A stretch of 64,000 nt of DNA from Zea mays (GCF_902167145.1 NC_050101.1:134570990-134634989), one strand, 5' to 3'. Shown: positions 13,428-24,010, counted from the stretch's first letter. The notes: generated from the letters alone by a model not told the origin. Translations and numbers: made by a program.

Positions 13428-13755
13428 CGCACCGGACTGTCCGGTGCACCAGGGACTCCAACTCCGAACTGCTCACCTTCGGGAATTCTGGGAGCCACTC
13501 CGCTATAATTCACCGGACTGTCCGGTTTGCCAGCGGAGCAACGGCTACTTCGCGCCAACGGTCGCCTGCAGAAGGCATTAAATGCGCTACAGCGCGCGCC
13601 AGAGTCAGAGCAGAACCAGATGGCGCACCAGACAGTGAACAGTGCATGTCCGGTGCACCACCGGACTGTCCGGTGGCCCAGAAGACAGAAGCTCCAACGG
13701 TCAGAATCCAACGGCTCGGTGACATGGCAGGCGCACCGGACTGTCCGATGCGCCA
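13428..13755. repeat. Cluster of CACCGGACTGTCCGGTG palindromes in the Opie-1 LTR
   Basis: The palindromic core CCGGACTGTCCGG or close variants occurs near 13433, 13511, 13669 and 13736, upstream of the TATA box. The same motif array, denser, is in the second Opie LTR (54370-54765). CCGG-rich palindromes in U3 are a hallmark of Opie/Ji; their role is unknown to me. Confidence 0.85.
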
Positions 13756-13799
13756 TGCGACAGCAGCCTTCACCAAACGACTAGTTTGGTGGTTGGGGC

Positions 13800-13807
13800 T
13801 ATAAATA
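13800..13807 (+). promoter_or_regulatory. TATA box of the Opie-1 LTR
   Basis: TATAAATA in the context GGGGCTATAAATACCCC. The same context is at 54806-54813 in the second Opie LTR. Confidence 0.8.
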
Positions 13808-14370
13808 CCCCCAACCACCCACCATTCATTGCATCCAAGTTTTCAGACTTTCCACACCTTAGAAGAGCTATAGCATTCAATACAAGACACACCAAAGAGA
13901 TCAAATCCTCTCCAAGTCCAAAGATCATTCCCAATCAAATAGTGACTAATGAGAGAGTGACTTGTGTTCATTTGAGCTCTTGTGCTTGGATTGCTTCTTT
14001 TTCTCATTCTTTCTTGTGATCAACTCAATTGTAACCGAGGCAAGAGACACTAATTGTGTGGTGGTCCTTGCGGGGACTTTGTGTCCCGTTTGATTGAGAA
14101 GAGAAGCTCACTCGGTCTAAGTGACCGTTTGAGAGAGGGAAAGGGTTGAAAGAGACCCGATCTTTGTGACCACCTCAACGGGGAGTAGGTTTGCAAGAAC
14201 CGAACCTCGGTAAAACAAATCCTTGTGTCTCACTCTTTATTTGCTTACAATTTGTTTTTCACCCTCTCTCTCGGACTCGTTCATATTTCTAACGCTAACC
14301 CGACTTGTAGTTGTGCTTAAGTTTATAAATTTCAGATTCGCCCTATTCACCCCCCTATATGCAACTTTCA

Positions 14371-14846
14371 GTAGTTCATATGTACATCCATCATCACCTC
14401 TTCAAACTTCACATGCTACTCATCATCCTATTTTTGACCCACCGTCTCCGCCACAAGCATTGTCATTCAGGTCTCCACCACCTTCTCCTCCTCATCCTCT
14501 TGGTGACCCCCTGTCTACACCACCAGCAAGGGATCCACATTCTCTATAGCCATCACTGGATCCATGGCCATCATAGAAATCTAAAATTTCTATACCAAAA
14601 TTGGTGTCCCCGCATGAGAAAAAAGAAGAGTAATTCTACCACTGCTGGCATAGCTCGATTTTTGTCAAGGATTGCACGGAGCCTCAAGTCACATATTGTG
14701 ATTTGGCCGAGCACGAGGAGTCCGCAAAAAAGGTTGAGGCAATGACTGTAAAGATAAAGAAGCCGACTAAGCTAGATTACAAAAATGTGCCTAAAAATAT
14801 GTGTCGGGCACACCTCTACTCACTATTGAGAAACTAAGAAAGCTCC
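14371..14846 (+). pseudogene. Old DNA-transposon gene remnant, upstream part
   Basis: A proline/serine-rich open stretch (14378-14549, with PPSPPQALSFRSPPPSPP) is followed after stops by a readable run SIFVKDCTEPQVTYCDLAEH and VKIKKPTKLDYKNVPKN to about 14790. I read it as the left part of the same decayed gene whose Ulp1-like tail is at 30912-31602, because only insertions separate them. Such genes occur in grass CACTA and some MULE transposons. The evidence is short frames only, so the assignment is tentative. Confidence 0.4.
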
Positions 14847-16375
14847 TGTAACACCCTAAATTGTAGGGTATAAAAATTTCTTTGCTCTATACTCAAAATT
14901 TAGGTGTTACTCCTTCCTTTCTTCGCTTTTATTTTCCCTTTACTAAAATAATAGAGATTTACTTTGTTCTATGTTGGCGTGAGCCCTAGAAGTGCTTTGG
15001 TTGTTGCATCCATGTTGTTGCATAGTGTTTCTAAGTAAAAGAAGTGTTTGAAACATGTTAATATACCTTGCACAAGTTTCTGGTAATTTTTCATGTTTTT
15101 CAGAATATTTTACTATTTTTTGAGAATCAAAATCTATTTATTTGAGGTAATTAAAAACATTTTCAAAAGTGCTAAATATATTTTTTCAGTTCATTGGGTG
15201 CCAAATCATATCTAGGAATTTACCTATAAGTTTTGGAGCCTATGAGATATTTTTCGAACATTAAAAACAATCTTAGCCTTTTTCTGGAATTATTTTAATT
15301 TTAAAAATGGGATTATTACGAAAAATAAAATATCTTCAAACCCTAGCAATATATATATGGCTGGAACCCTCTCGTCGAGCCCTTTCCAAATCTCGAAACG
15401 GTTTCCCTAGATTCGATCCACAATTCCCGAAATTGCTCGCCGAAGTTCAGGGCGGTTCCAACTCCGGTGACAACTCCGGCAAGCAATTACTTTCAATCCG
15501 TGCGTCGTTGACGAAATCCGAGAGTACCACTCCGTTCGTCTCGTCGATAGCTTTGTCCCTGTGCTTTCGATTCGCCGCTCCGACCGCCGGTTCGTCGCCA
15601 ATCAACGAACATGTGGGCTTGCTCGGTTTTGTCACTTTCAAACGCCCATAGGTCGGAAATTCGAGCGAATTTGGGCAAAATCCTCGTGTAAGAATTCTTC
15701 CCAGCTCTCCACTCTATCTTTCTTGTGCAGTAGCCGATGCGTTTTGTGGCAGGGTTAAGGAGCTATCTAATCCCCCAAGGTTGGTTAGTCTCACTGACCA
15801 AATCTGATAGCAAAACCCTGTTTTGTCATGTCAAACAATGGCGCCTCGGGTTCAAACTTTTCGAGGGGATATCATAGATAATTTGGCACGACTTTGGTAA
15901 TTGGGGTCATTAGGGTTGAAGCTTGAATCTTAGAGAGCACCTAATGTATTTGTTGGAGGGCTGAGTTTTAGTTAAGGGAATTTCTGATTTCTCTTTTTAC
16001 TCTCACACATATTAGACATGATTAGGGGTGTTGCTAATCTTTTTTGGCTCCCGACCCTTAGTAACTTTTGTTGGCCATTTAGTGAACTACAACTTTTGTT
16101 AATGGTCCACTTTGTGTTGAGGTGGTTTAATTAGTTTTCTTCATCACTTGTTTTAGTGCCCCTTTGCTCTTTTAAGGACTGGACTTATGGTTTGGTCACT
16201 TCCCCTCCTTGGATTACTATGGGATGGTTAAGTTGAGCCTTCTAGGATGATTAACACCTAATTATGGCCTTAATCCATGAGTGAGGTGTCTTTAGCCCAA
16301 AGTTACTCACATTTGATGATAGGTTTTGTGAGTGTGTTGAGTAAAAACCCTAGAGTTAACACCTGAGGTGTTACA
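14847..16375 (+). repeat. Probable solo LTR of a gypsy element
   Basis: TGTAACACCC...GTGTTACA, 1529 bp, with the TG..CA ends and inverted terminal word typical of grass gypsy LTRs. No internal region or partner LTR is present. The flanks are GCTCC on the left and GGAAA on the right, so there is no clean target duplication. It may be a recombinant or a truncated copy. Short ORFs at 15300-15760 in its GC-rich part have no recognisable domain. Confidence 0.6.
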
Positions 16376-16582
16376 GGAAAGACGGAAGAAGAAGTTGAGA
16401 AGCATATACAAGATATGAAGAAAGATTTTGAAGCTCGATACACCACCTACATAGGACACACATTGCTTCAATTTCAAGACAGATAAGCCATAGTGGCCCT
16501 GAACAACTTTAAGTAAGTGTTATTTAGCATAAATAAAATTAATAATTTCAATACACATTTATCACAAATTTGATTCGTATAG
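16376..16582 (+). other. Old transposon-gene remnant between the solo LTR and Grande
   Basis: A short open stretch (KKDFEARYTTYIGHTLLQFQ at about 16416-16475) continues the decayed gene. It is followed by AT-rich, possibly intronic sequence up to the Grande insertion. Confidence 0.35.
16578..16582. repeat. Grande target-site duplication TATAG, left copy
   Basis: TATAG precedes the left LTR and matches 30912-30916. Confidence 0.93.
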
Positions 16583-17209
16583 TGTGGGAGATAGATATCC
16601 CCCGGGTCCACTAAAAGAGTAAAGGACCTCACGAAAGGCCCAAGGGCCCAATAAATCGTAAGGTCATTCTTTCGTGGGCCTGGGGAGAAACAACCGGCAA
16701 AACAGAACGACATGAAGCCGAATTGGTGCAAACCCGGACGGCCCACAGCGTCGAGCGAATGGCTGCAACAGAGATCCGACTTTCCCGCACTGGAGTCTCC
16801 ATGCAACGAAGCCATGCGAGGATAAGTCGGCGAGGGTTACGTAGGGATAATCTCAAGAGGTTCACTATCTTTTAGCTACTTGTTGTTATCTTACCCACGT
16901 GTACTGCCCCACGGTCGAGTATATAAGGCCTAGGGGGCACCCCTTCAGAACGATCGACTCGGTTCTACTTAGCCACCCACAAAAACTCTCTGTGCCCTCC
17001 ATCCAGAGAATCCTCTTGTAACCACGCTCATATACTCACCAGGACGTAGGGTGTTACGCACTTCTAAGCGGCCCGAACCTGAAAATCTTGTCCATTGTCC
17101 CTCGTGCGATCGGCACGAACCATTTTGCTACAGTTGTCGACACCGTCCTACTCCTAAAAACACCTTGAGGGGCAACCCTGGGTGTGCGGTCGGACCCAAA
17201 ACACCGACA
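16583..17209 (+). repeat. Grande 5' LTR
   Basis: TGTGGGAGATAGATATCC...ACACCGACA, 627 bp. An inverted pair (CACGAAAGGCCCAAGGGCCC and a later TTCGTGGGCC) lies in the first 110 bp. A G-box and TATA box lie at 16897-16926. The near-identical partner is 30285-30911. Confidence 0.95.
16897..16926 (+). promoter_or_regulatory. Grande LTR promoter: G-box and TATA box
   Basis: CACGTG at 16897-16902 lies 17 bp upstream of TATATAA at 16920-16926. Transcription would start about 25-35 bp after the TATA box, within the LTR. G-boxes are bound by plant bZIP/bHLH factors. The same arrangement is in the 3' LTR. Confidence 0.75.
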
Positions 17210-17232
17210 GCTGGCGCGCCAGGTAGGGGGTG
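17210..17232 (+). other. Grande primer binding site
   Basis: TGGCGCGCCAGGTAGGGGG begins 2 bp after the LTR end, the position where a tRNA primes minus-strand synthesis. I did not assign the tRNA. The first ten bases are a self-complementary palindrome. Confidence 0.65.
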
Positions 17233-17255
17233 TGTCGACGATCCAAGCTAGCTCA

Positions 17256-20081
17256 ATGGCCGTCACCTTCCACAGCAAGATCACCATGCGTCCCGGATCC
17301 ACATTCTGCTTCGGGACAATCTCATCCGTGGCGGACGAAGAAGGAATTCTACACCGCCTCGCGGATCTGCCGGAAAAGAAGTCTCCTCCAACAAACTCCG
17401 AAAATACTGGAAAGAAGCTACCTCCGGCTCTTCAGAACAAGATCGTCTCCGGGGAGGCTGGAGCTAGAAGCCCGCTGACCCGGAAGACTCCGCTGTCTAC
17501 TTCCCCGACGAAAGAATGGACACAGGTCATGAGAAGGAAGGAGATCAGGGAGAGGCCGGTCGTTCTTTCCGTTCCTCCGACCTCAAAGGAGAACAGAAAG
17601 AAAGCCGCCGCGGCAGCAATACCGTTCTACCCCGACGTCCTCTTCATCGGGAGGGCAGAGTCGCCCGCCGTCCCCGATGATGAACCGACCGCGCACGGAG
17701 AAGAACCACCTCAGCGAGAATCCCGCCGACGAAGGAACCGACGCAGAAACATTCGACGACATCACGCAGCCGGAGAACGGGATCTGGAGCAACCTGTCTC
17801 GCGAGACGAGGTCTCAGAGATAGGAGAAACTCCGGAAGAACGCGTCTTCAGGGAACGAAGGAACTCCCGGCGACGAGATCGCCGTCGGACTCAGGAACAA
17901 GCCGAGCAAGATGCAAGGCAACGACGCGAGAATCCGCTCTTCGGGCGCAACCTGAACCCCGACTTCGCCCGAGCTATGAATACGCCGAGCGAAGTCGGAG
18001 GCGTTCTGGCCCGGATAGCTGACGGACTTCCTCGGACCCCCGACGCCGAGGGATACCGGCGCCTGTTCACTCAGGCAGCCAACCATCTTCTACCGCTCGC
18101 TCACCCGCCGAACGATCTGCGACACGCCATCAACAGTCGCCGAGACGCGCGGAGCTCTATCAACGCTTCGCGCGAACGGCGGCACGAGAACGAAATTCGC
18201 CGTCGGGAGGAGTATGATCGAGATCATGGCTTCCCGACTCAAAGCCAGGCCACCCGAACTGAGTCGGCAACAGCTTCAACTGGAGGAACCACCTGGGGAC
18301 GGTCGAGGAACCACCACCACCACTCCCCTCCCCGGGACAGACGACATCCTCGACGACAGGAGGACACGTGCGGAGTATCCGCCCTTACTCCGCGCCTTAG
18401 GGCCATCCAATGGCCTCCCAACTTCAAGGTATCCAATGTCGACAAATATGAACCTAAGCAGGATCCAGGGGGCTGGTTGGCCGTCTACACCACCGCTGCT
18501 CGGGCTGCCGGGGCATCCGAGGATGTCATGACTGCGTATCTGCCCATCGTCCTCGGGCAAGACGCGCTGCAGTGGCTACGACATCTACCCCGACACTGCA
18601 TCGACGACTGGGGAGACTTCAGTCGACGTTTCACCGCCAACTTCCAGTCTCTCTCCGACAAGCCAGCGCAACCATGGGACCTCAAATCCATCAAGCGCCG
18701 GGGGGATGAGACTCTCAGGTCATACCTTAAAAGGTTCCAGACCATGAGAAACCGCATCCCCGAGGTCACGGAGGCGGCCGTAATCGAGGACTTCTACAGA
18801 GGATCTAACGACTCGGCTTTCGTCCGAGCCATACTGCAAAAGGCGCCGACTACCTCCGAGGAGCTGTTCCGGGAAGCCGACCTCTACATCACCGCTGACG
18901 AGCGAGCCCAGGACCTCATCGGAGGAGCAAAGCCCGCGCCAGCAGCACCACGACGCGACGCGAACCAGCCGCCCGACAAGCGCTGGGAGAAGAGGCCTCG
19001 CGAAGAAGTACACGCCGCCGGACCACCCGCCTCTCGCGCCCGAGGAGGACCTCGTGGAGGCGAACGCACGCTGGACGACATCCTCGACGCCCAGTGCCCG
19101 TACCACAAGGACATGCGCCACACTCTCCGCAACTGCCGGGATTTCAAGCACTCCGTCGGGCATGGCCGACCCTTCCAACCTCTACCACCTCCTCCGCCGA
19201 GGGGAGGACCAGATGAACCACGACAGCCCCATCAGCCGGAGGAGGGGGGAGGAGGAGCATTCCCGCGCGTTGACAGGGAGGTCAACGTCATCTTCGGTGG
19301 ACATGGGTCGCAGGAGAACAAGAGACAACAAAAGCTCAACGATCGCCAGATACTGGTGGCGACCACCGGCCCTCCCGCCCCGTACCGGTGGTCGGAGCAC
19401 CCAATCACGTTCACTCGGGAGGATCAATGGCTCAACTTCGACCACCCGGGCAAATATCCGCTCCTCGTCGATCCAGTGATCCGAGAGAGCCGGGTGAAGA
19501 AGGTGCTAGTGGACGGGGGGAGCAGCATCAACGTCACCTTCCCCCGTACGCTCCAAGGCTTGGGAGTTCACCTCAAAGAGCTCCACGAGTCAGACACTCC
19601 TTTCTTCGGCATCGTGTCGACGGAAGGGGAATACCCGCTAGGCCACATCTACATGCCGGTCACCTTCGGGACTCCGGATAATTACAGAACCGAGTTCCTG
19701 AGGTTCGAGGTGGCGAACTTCGACTGCGGGTACAACGCCATCATCGGGAGGCCAGGGCTGGCCAAGTTCATGGCCATCCCACACTATACGTACATGATAC
19801 TGAAGATGCCAGGACCACGAGGAATCATAACTGTGCGCGCCGACTTCCAAGGCGCCGCAGAATGTTTCCGAGTGGCCATCCAAGCAGCCCTCACCACCAA
19901 GCCGTCAACGGTTCCTTCTACACCGGCGAACTCTAAGCCTGAAGAAGACCTCGCCGTGCCGGCAAACGAAGCTCAGGCCGCGACCTCTATGCGGCCGACT
20001 GAGGACACCAAGCGGATCAACCTGGGGTTCGCTGATGAGCGCAAGACGGCCATCATCAGCTCCAGTTTGAGTGACAAATAG
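17256..20081 (+). CDS. gag: Grande Gag-protease
   Basis: The first ATG after the primer site is at 17256; the frame is also open upstream into the LTR, but that ATG would lie inside the LTR. The product is 941 residues. Residues ~70-350 are basic, Arg/Glu-rich and low complexity. A retrotransposon Gag capsid domain lies at ~390-550 (PGGWLAVYTTAA, RSYLKRFQTMRNRIPE). A Tat-type zinc-finger-like CPYHKDMRHTLRNC is at ~613, and the aspartic protease motif LVDGGSSIN is at ~751. Gag assembles the particle and the protease matures the polyprotein. The frame ends at TAG 20079-20081; the same frame continues straight into pol. Confidence 0.92.
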   Translation: MAVTFHSKITMRPGSTFCFGTISSVADEEGILHRLADLPEKKSPPTNSENTGKKLPPALQNKIVSGEAGARSPLTRKTPLSTSPTKEWTQVMRRKEIRERPVVLSVPPTSKENRKKAAAAAIPFYPDVLFIGRAESPAVPDDEPTAHGEEPPQRESRRRRNRRRNIRRHHAAGERDLEQPVSRDEVSEIGETPEERVFRERRNSRRRDRRRTQEQAEQDARQRRENPLFGRNLNPDFARAMNTPSEVGGVLARIADGLPRTPDAEGYRRLFTQAANHLLPLAHPPNDLRHAINSRRDARSSINASRERRHENEIRRREEYDRDHGFPTQSQATRTESATASTGGTTWGRSRNHHHHSPPRDRRHPRRQEDTCGVSALTPRLRAIQWPPNFKVSNVDKYEPKQDPGGWLAVYTTAARAAGASEDVMTAYLPIVLGQDALQWLRHLPRHCIDDWGDFSRRFTANFQSLSDKPAQPWDLKSIKRRGDETLRSYLKRFQTMRNRIPEVTEAAVIEDFYRGSNDSAFVRAILQKAPTTSEELFREADLYITADERAQDLIGGAKPAPAAPRRDANQPPDKRWEKRPREEVHAAGPPASRARGGPRGGERTLDDILDAQCPYHKDMRHTLRNCRDFKHSVGHGRPFQPLPPPPPRGGPDEPRQPHQPEEGGGGAFPRVDREVNVIFGGHGSQENKRQQKLNDRQILVATTGPPAPYRWSEHPITFTREDQWLNFDHPGKYPLLVDPVIRESRVKKVLVDGGSSINVTFPRTLQGLGVHLKELHESDTPFFGIVSTEGEYPLGHIYMPVTFGTPDNYRTEFLRFEVANFDCGYNAIIGRPGLAKFMAIPHYTYMILKMPGPRGIITVRADFQGAAECFRVAIQAALTTKPSTVPSTPANSKPEEDLAVPANEAQAATSMRPTEDTKRINLGFADERKTAIISSSLSDK

Positions 20082-23000
20082 GAAAGCGCGCTCGTCCAGT
20101 TCCTACAAGATAACCGAGACGTATTCGCATGGCAACCTGCGGATATGCCGGGAGTCCCGAGGGAACTGGCCGAGCACAAATTGAAAGTCTATCCTCAGGC
20201 GAGGCCGATCCGGCAAAAGCTGCGTCGTTTTACGCCCGACAAGAGAGAGGCCATTCGTGTCGAGTTAGCTCGCTTGGTCACGGCCGGATTTATTAGAGAA
20301 GTATTACACCCCGAGTGGTTAGCCAACCCTGTTCTTGTACTCAAAAAGAATAAAGTGGATTGGCGCATGTGCGTCGACTATACTGATCTCAACAAACACT
20401 GTCCGAAGGATCCCTTCGGGCTCCCAAGGATAGATCAGGTGGTGGATTCCACCGCTGGATGTTCGATGTTGTCTTTCTTAGATTGCTATTCCGGGTATCA
20501 TCAGATTAGTTTGGCAAAAGAAGACGAGGAAAAAACGGCGTTCATCACCCCGTTTGGTGCTTTCTGTTATACCTCCATGCCGTTCGGCCTCAAAAACGCT
20601 GGAGCGACTTATCAGAGAGCTATTCAAACATGCTTAGCCGATCACTGGGGCAAGCGTGTGGAGGCTTACGTAGACGACGTGGTGATTAAGACAGAGAATC
20701 CGGAAAACTTCATCGAAGACTTACAGCTGGTTTTCAACAGCCTGAGAAGATATAGATGGAAGCTCAATCCTGAGAAATGCGTCTTCGGGGTACCAGCAGG
20801 AAAGTTACTCGGATTTATTGTCAGCCACCGGGGAATTGAAGCTAATCCAGATAAGATTGAAGCTATCATGAAGATGGAAGCTCCTCGATCGCAAAAGAAG
20901 GTTCAGCGACTCACTGGATGTATGGCAGCCCTGAGCAGATTCATATCCAGACTGGGAGAAAAAGGTCTGCCATTTTATAAACTGTTGAAAAAGGTGGATA
21001 AGTTTCAATGGACTTCAGAGGCACAAGAAGCTCTAGACGCACTGAAGAAATTCCTGACAACACCGCAAGTATTGAAACCGCCCCGGCGAGCCACGCCGAC
21101 TCAGCCGGCTGAAGATTTACTGCTATATATCTCTTGCACGACTCACGTGGTAAGCACTGCGTTGGTAGTCGAGCGAGTAGAAGAAGGGCATGCCCACCCG
21201 GTACAACATCCTGTCTACTTCATCAGTGAAGTTTTAGGCCCATCGAAGAAAAAATATCCTCAAGTTCAGAAACTATTATATGCAGTACTTCTAACTGCCC
21301 GCAAGCTGCGTCACTACTTTGACGACCACAAAGTCATAGTAGTCACTGGTTTTCCAATAGGGGACATTCTTCACAACAAGGAAGCCATTGGCCGAATAGC
21401 CAAGTGGGCTTGCGAGTTGGGATCCTATGATATCGAGTTCCGACCTCGCACTGCCATCAAAACTCAAGCACTGGTCGATTTCGTATCAGAGTGGACAGAA
21501 CAGCAAGTACCGGATAATCTAGAAACCGCAGAAGTATGGCGAATGTATTTTGATGGCTCGCTGAAACTGCAAGGAGCAGGAGCAGGAATTCTCTTCACTG
21601 CACCTGGAGGCGAGCACCTCAAGTATGCTCTCCAGCTGCTATTCCCGGCCTCTAACAACGCAGCTGAGTACGAAGCCTTGATACACGGATTAAACATCGC
21701 CATATCACTGGGCGTCAAGAGATTGATGGTATATGGAGACTCTCTGGTAGTCATTAGCCAGATAAACAAAGAATGGGATTGTTCAAGTGATTCAATGGGA
21801 AAATATTGCGCTGCCGTTCGAAAGCTGGAAGATAAGTTCGAGGGTCTGGAATTTCATCATGTGGAAAGGGATCGAAACACAGCAGCTGATACACTATCCA
21901 AGCTCGGATCCGGTCGAACTCAGGTCCCACCCGGAGTTTTCGTACAGGAAATTACACGGCCGAGTATCTCAATAGACCAAACAGAAGAGTGCAACATCGT
22001 AGATCAACCCGAGTCAGACTCTGATGACTGGAGGAGGCCGATCATTAAGTACATAAAGAACGAAGAAGAGCCAGACGACAAGAACTCAGCAGAGCGCATT
22101 GCCAGACAGTCGGCTCACTACACACTCATTGGGGAGATATTATACAGAAGGGGTGCATCAGGGGTTCTCATGAAGTGTATTCTCCCATCCACTGGGAAGC
22201 AACTTCTGGAGGAAGTCCATGCAGGGCAATGTGGAATACATGCAGCCTCCAGAACACTAGTCGGGAAGGTCTTCAGGTCAGGGTTCTATTGGCCGACAGC
22301 AAAGAGCGACGCAGCCGAGTTAGTTCAGAGATGCGAAGCTTGTCAATACCTGTCGAAGCAACAGCACATGCCAGCACAGCAGCTACAGACCATACCAGTA
22401 ACTTGGCCTTTCGCATGCTGGGGATTGGATATGATTGGACCTTTCAAGAAAGCTCAAGGAGGTTATACCCACGTATTGGTGGCAATTGACAAATTCACTA
22501 AATGGATAGAGTTCAAGCCCATTGCTTCTTTAACCTCTGCTAAGGCCGTGGAATTCATACAGGATATAATATTCAGATTCGGGATACCAAACAGCATCAT
22601 CACTGACTTAGGATCCAACTTCACCAGCTCAGAATTCTTTGACTTCTGCGAGCAAAAGAGCATTCAGATCAAATATGCATCTGTGGCGCATCCAAGAGCC
22701 AACGGGCAGGTTGAGCGAGCCAACGGAATGATATTGGAGGCACTCAGGAAAAGGGTCTTCGATAAAAATGAAAAATTCGCAGGAAAATGGATAAGAGAAC
22801 TACCTTATGTCGTTTGGAGCCTGAGAACCCAACCTAGCCGAGCCCTGCATGGAAACACTCCTTTCTTCATGGTCTATGGGTCGGAGGCAGTGATACCTGC
22901 TGACCTCAAGTTTGGGGCACCAAGATTGATCTTCGAAAGCAGAGCGGAAGCTGAGGCCACCAGGCTGGAGGATATTGATATACTTGAGGAAGAACGACTG

Positions 23001-23273
23001 AATGCAGTAATCCAATCAGCACGGTACCAGCAGACTCTAAGGCGCTATCACGATAAGGCTGTGCGGCAAAGGTCCTTTTCAGTAGGAGACCTCGTCCTCC
23101 GCCGAATTCTAACGGGGGGGGGGGGGGGACGGCACAAGCTATCACCCTTATGGGAAGGACCCTTCATAATATCAGAGGTCACTCGGCCCGGATCGTATCG
23201 CCTCACCCAGACGGATGGTATAGAAGTCGGGAACTCTTGGAACATAGAGCACCTCAGAAAGTTTTACCCCTAG
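20082..23273 (+). CDS. pol: Grande Pol: reverse transcriptase, RNase H, integrase
   Basis: 1063 sense codons in the same frame as gag, starting right after its TAG. The first ATG is at 20145, but the conserved NRDVFAWQ stretch lies upstream of it, so expression by readthrough of the TAG is plausible. RT: catalytic YVDDVVIKT at residue ~196. RNase H: FDGS near 489, AEYEAL and YGDS downstream. Integrase: zinc-binding region with HAGQCGIHAASRT and CEACQYL, then D in GLDMIGPF, D842 in ITDLGSNF and E878 in QVERANG, giving the usual D-35-E spacing. The C-terminal part carries a run of 15 G (23114-23128) coding polyglycine. The stop is TAG at 23271-23273. Confidence 0.93.
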   Translation, partial: ESALVQFLQDNRDVFAWQPADMPGVPRELAEHKLKVYPQARPIRQKLRRFTPDKREAIRVELARLVTAGFIREVLHPEWLANPVLVLKKNKVDWRMCVDYTDLNKHCPKDPFGLPRIDQVVDSTAGCSMLSFLDCYSGYHQISLAKEDEEKTAFITPFGAFCYTSMPFGLKNAGATYQRAIQTCLADHWGKRVEAYVDDVVIKTENPENFIEDLQLVFNSLRRYRWKLNPEKCVFGVPAGKLLGFIVSHRGIEANPDKIEAIMKMEAPRSQKKVQRLTGCMAALSRFISRLGEKGLPFYKLLKKVDKFQWTSEAQEALDALKKFLTTPQVLKPPRRATPTQPAEDLLLYISCTTHVVSTALVVERVEEGHAHPVQHPVYFISEVLGPSKKKYPQVQKLLYAVLLTARKLRHYFDDHKVIVVTGFPIGDILHNKEAIGRIAKWACELGSYDIEFRPRTAIKTQALVDFVSEWTEQQVPDNLETAEVWRMYFDGSLKLQGAGAGILFTAPGGEHLKYALQLLFPASNNAAEYEALIHGLNIAISLGVKRLMVYGDSLVVISQINKEWDCSSDSMGKYCAAVRKLEDKFEGLEFHHVERDRNTAADTLSKLGSGRTQVPPGVFVQEITRPSISIDQTEECNIVDQPESDSDDWRRPIIKYIKNEEEPDDKNSAERIARQSAHYTLIGEILYRRGASGVLMKCILPSTGKQLLEEVHAGQCGIHAASRTLVGKVFRSGFYWPTAKSDAAELVQRCEACQYLSKQQHMPAQQLQTIPVTWPFACWGLDMIGPFKKAQGGYTHVLVAIDKFTKWIEFKPIASLTSAKAVEFIQDIIFRFGIPNSIITDLGSNFTSSEFFDFCEQKSIQIKYASVAHPRANGQVERANGMILEALRKRVFDKNEKFAGKWIRELPYVVWSLRTQPSRALHGNTPFFMVYGSEAVIPADLKFGAPRLIFESRAEAEATRLEDIDILEEERLNAVIQSARYQQTLRRYHDKAVRQRSFSVGDLVLRRILTGGGGGRHKLSPLWEGPFIISEVTRPGSYRLTQTDGIEVGNSWNIEHLRKFYP

Positions 23274-23382
23274 CTGTATTTCAAAACAGCCGGGGCGACC
23301 ATGTACTCTGTAAAAGTGGAAATATGTCATCAATAAAGATAGATTTCAAAGATACTCGGTTCGTTTATGATTGACTTGCATT

Positions 23383-24010
23383 CTTACTTAACTCGGGGTG
23401 ACCACTATGCCCTACAAACGGAGCAATCGACTTAAGTCGGCAACGACTTAAGGCGGTGCAACATGCTCACGCTTACTTAACTCGGGGTGACCACTATGCC
23501 CTACAAACGGAGCAATCGACTTAAGTCGGCAACGACTTAAGGCGGTGCAACATGCTCACGCTTACTTAACTCGGGGTGACCACTATGCCCTACAAACGGA
23601 GCAATCGACTTAAGTCGGCAACGACTTAAGGCGGTGCAACATGCTCACGCTTACTTAACTCGGGGTGACCACTATGCCCTACAAACGGAGCAATCGACTT
23701 AAGTCGGCAACGACTTAAGGCGGTGCAACATGCTCACGCTTACTTAACTCGGGGTGACCACTATGCCCTACAAACGGAGCAATCGACTTAAGTCGGCAAC
23801 GACTTAAGGCGGTGCAACATGCTCACGCTTACTTAACTCGGGGTGACCACTATGCCCTACAAACGGAGCAATCGACTTAAGTCGACAACGACTTAAGGCG
23901 GTGCAACATGCTTATGCTTACTTTACCTAGGGCGATCACTAAACCCTACTAACGGAAGTTACCGGCTAAAAGTCATTGGCGGCTTAAACCAGTATAGCAT
24001 ACTCGCGCTT
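23383..24010 (+). repeat. 89-bp tandem repeats downstream of Grande pol
   Basis: Six almost identical 89-bp units begin CTTACTTAACTCGGGG at 23383, 23472, 23561, 23650, 23739 and 23828. A seventh, clearly diverged unit starts at 23917. Each unit holds an inverted pair CGACTTAAGTCGGC..CGACTTAAGGCGG. The array sits between the pol stop and the 3' end of the antisense gene, the meeting point of convergent transcription. Near-perfect identity implies recent expansion or homogenisation. Confidence 0.95.

Larger units (their letters stand above)
1..14370 (+). mobile_element. Opie/Ji-like copia LTR retrotransposon, 3' part (Opie-1), interrupted by a nested insertion
   Basis: The element enters from the left edge of the window, so its 5' LTR and most of gag are absent. 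It runs gag end, protease, integrase, RT, RNase H, 3' UTR, 3' LTR. The order protease-integrase-RT marks it as Ty1/copia, and the long coiled-coil gag places it in the SIRE/Maximus lineage. A Tekay-like element is inserted at 1879-10261 and splits pol precisely: the reading frame resumes at 10267. Coding is degraded by stops and indels, so this is a dead copy. The Opie/Ji assignment rests on the LTR start TGAAAGGGAAATAGG and the CACCGGAC palindromes. Confidence 0.9.
13232..14370 (+). repeat. Opie-1 3' LTR
   Basis: 1139 bp, TGAAAGGG...GCAACTTTCA. It closely matches the 5' LTR of the second Opie (54169-55379). A TATA box TATAAATA lies at 13800-13807, about 570 bp in, marking the U3 promoter. 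The flank after it is GTAGT; the matching left target copy is outside the window. Confidence 0.92.

Noticed and set aside
23383..23930. Regular 89-bp repeats as a possible CRISPR array
   Set aside because: The units are head-to-tail with no unique spacers, and the context is a plant retrotransposon.
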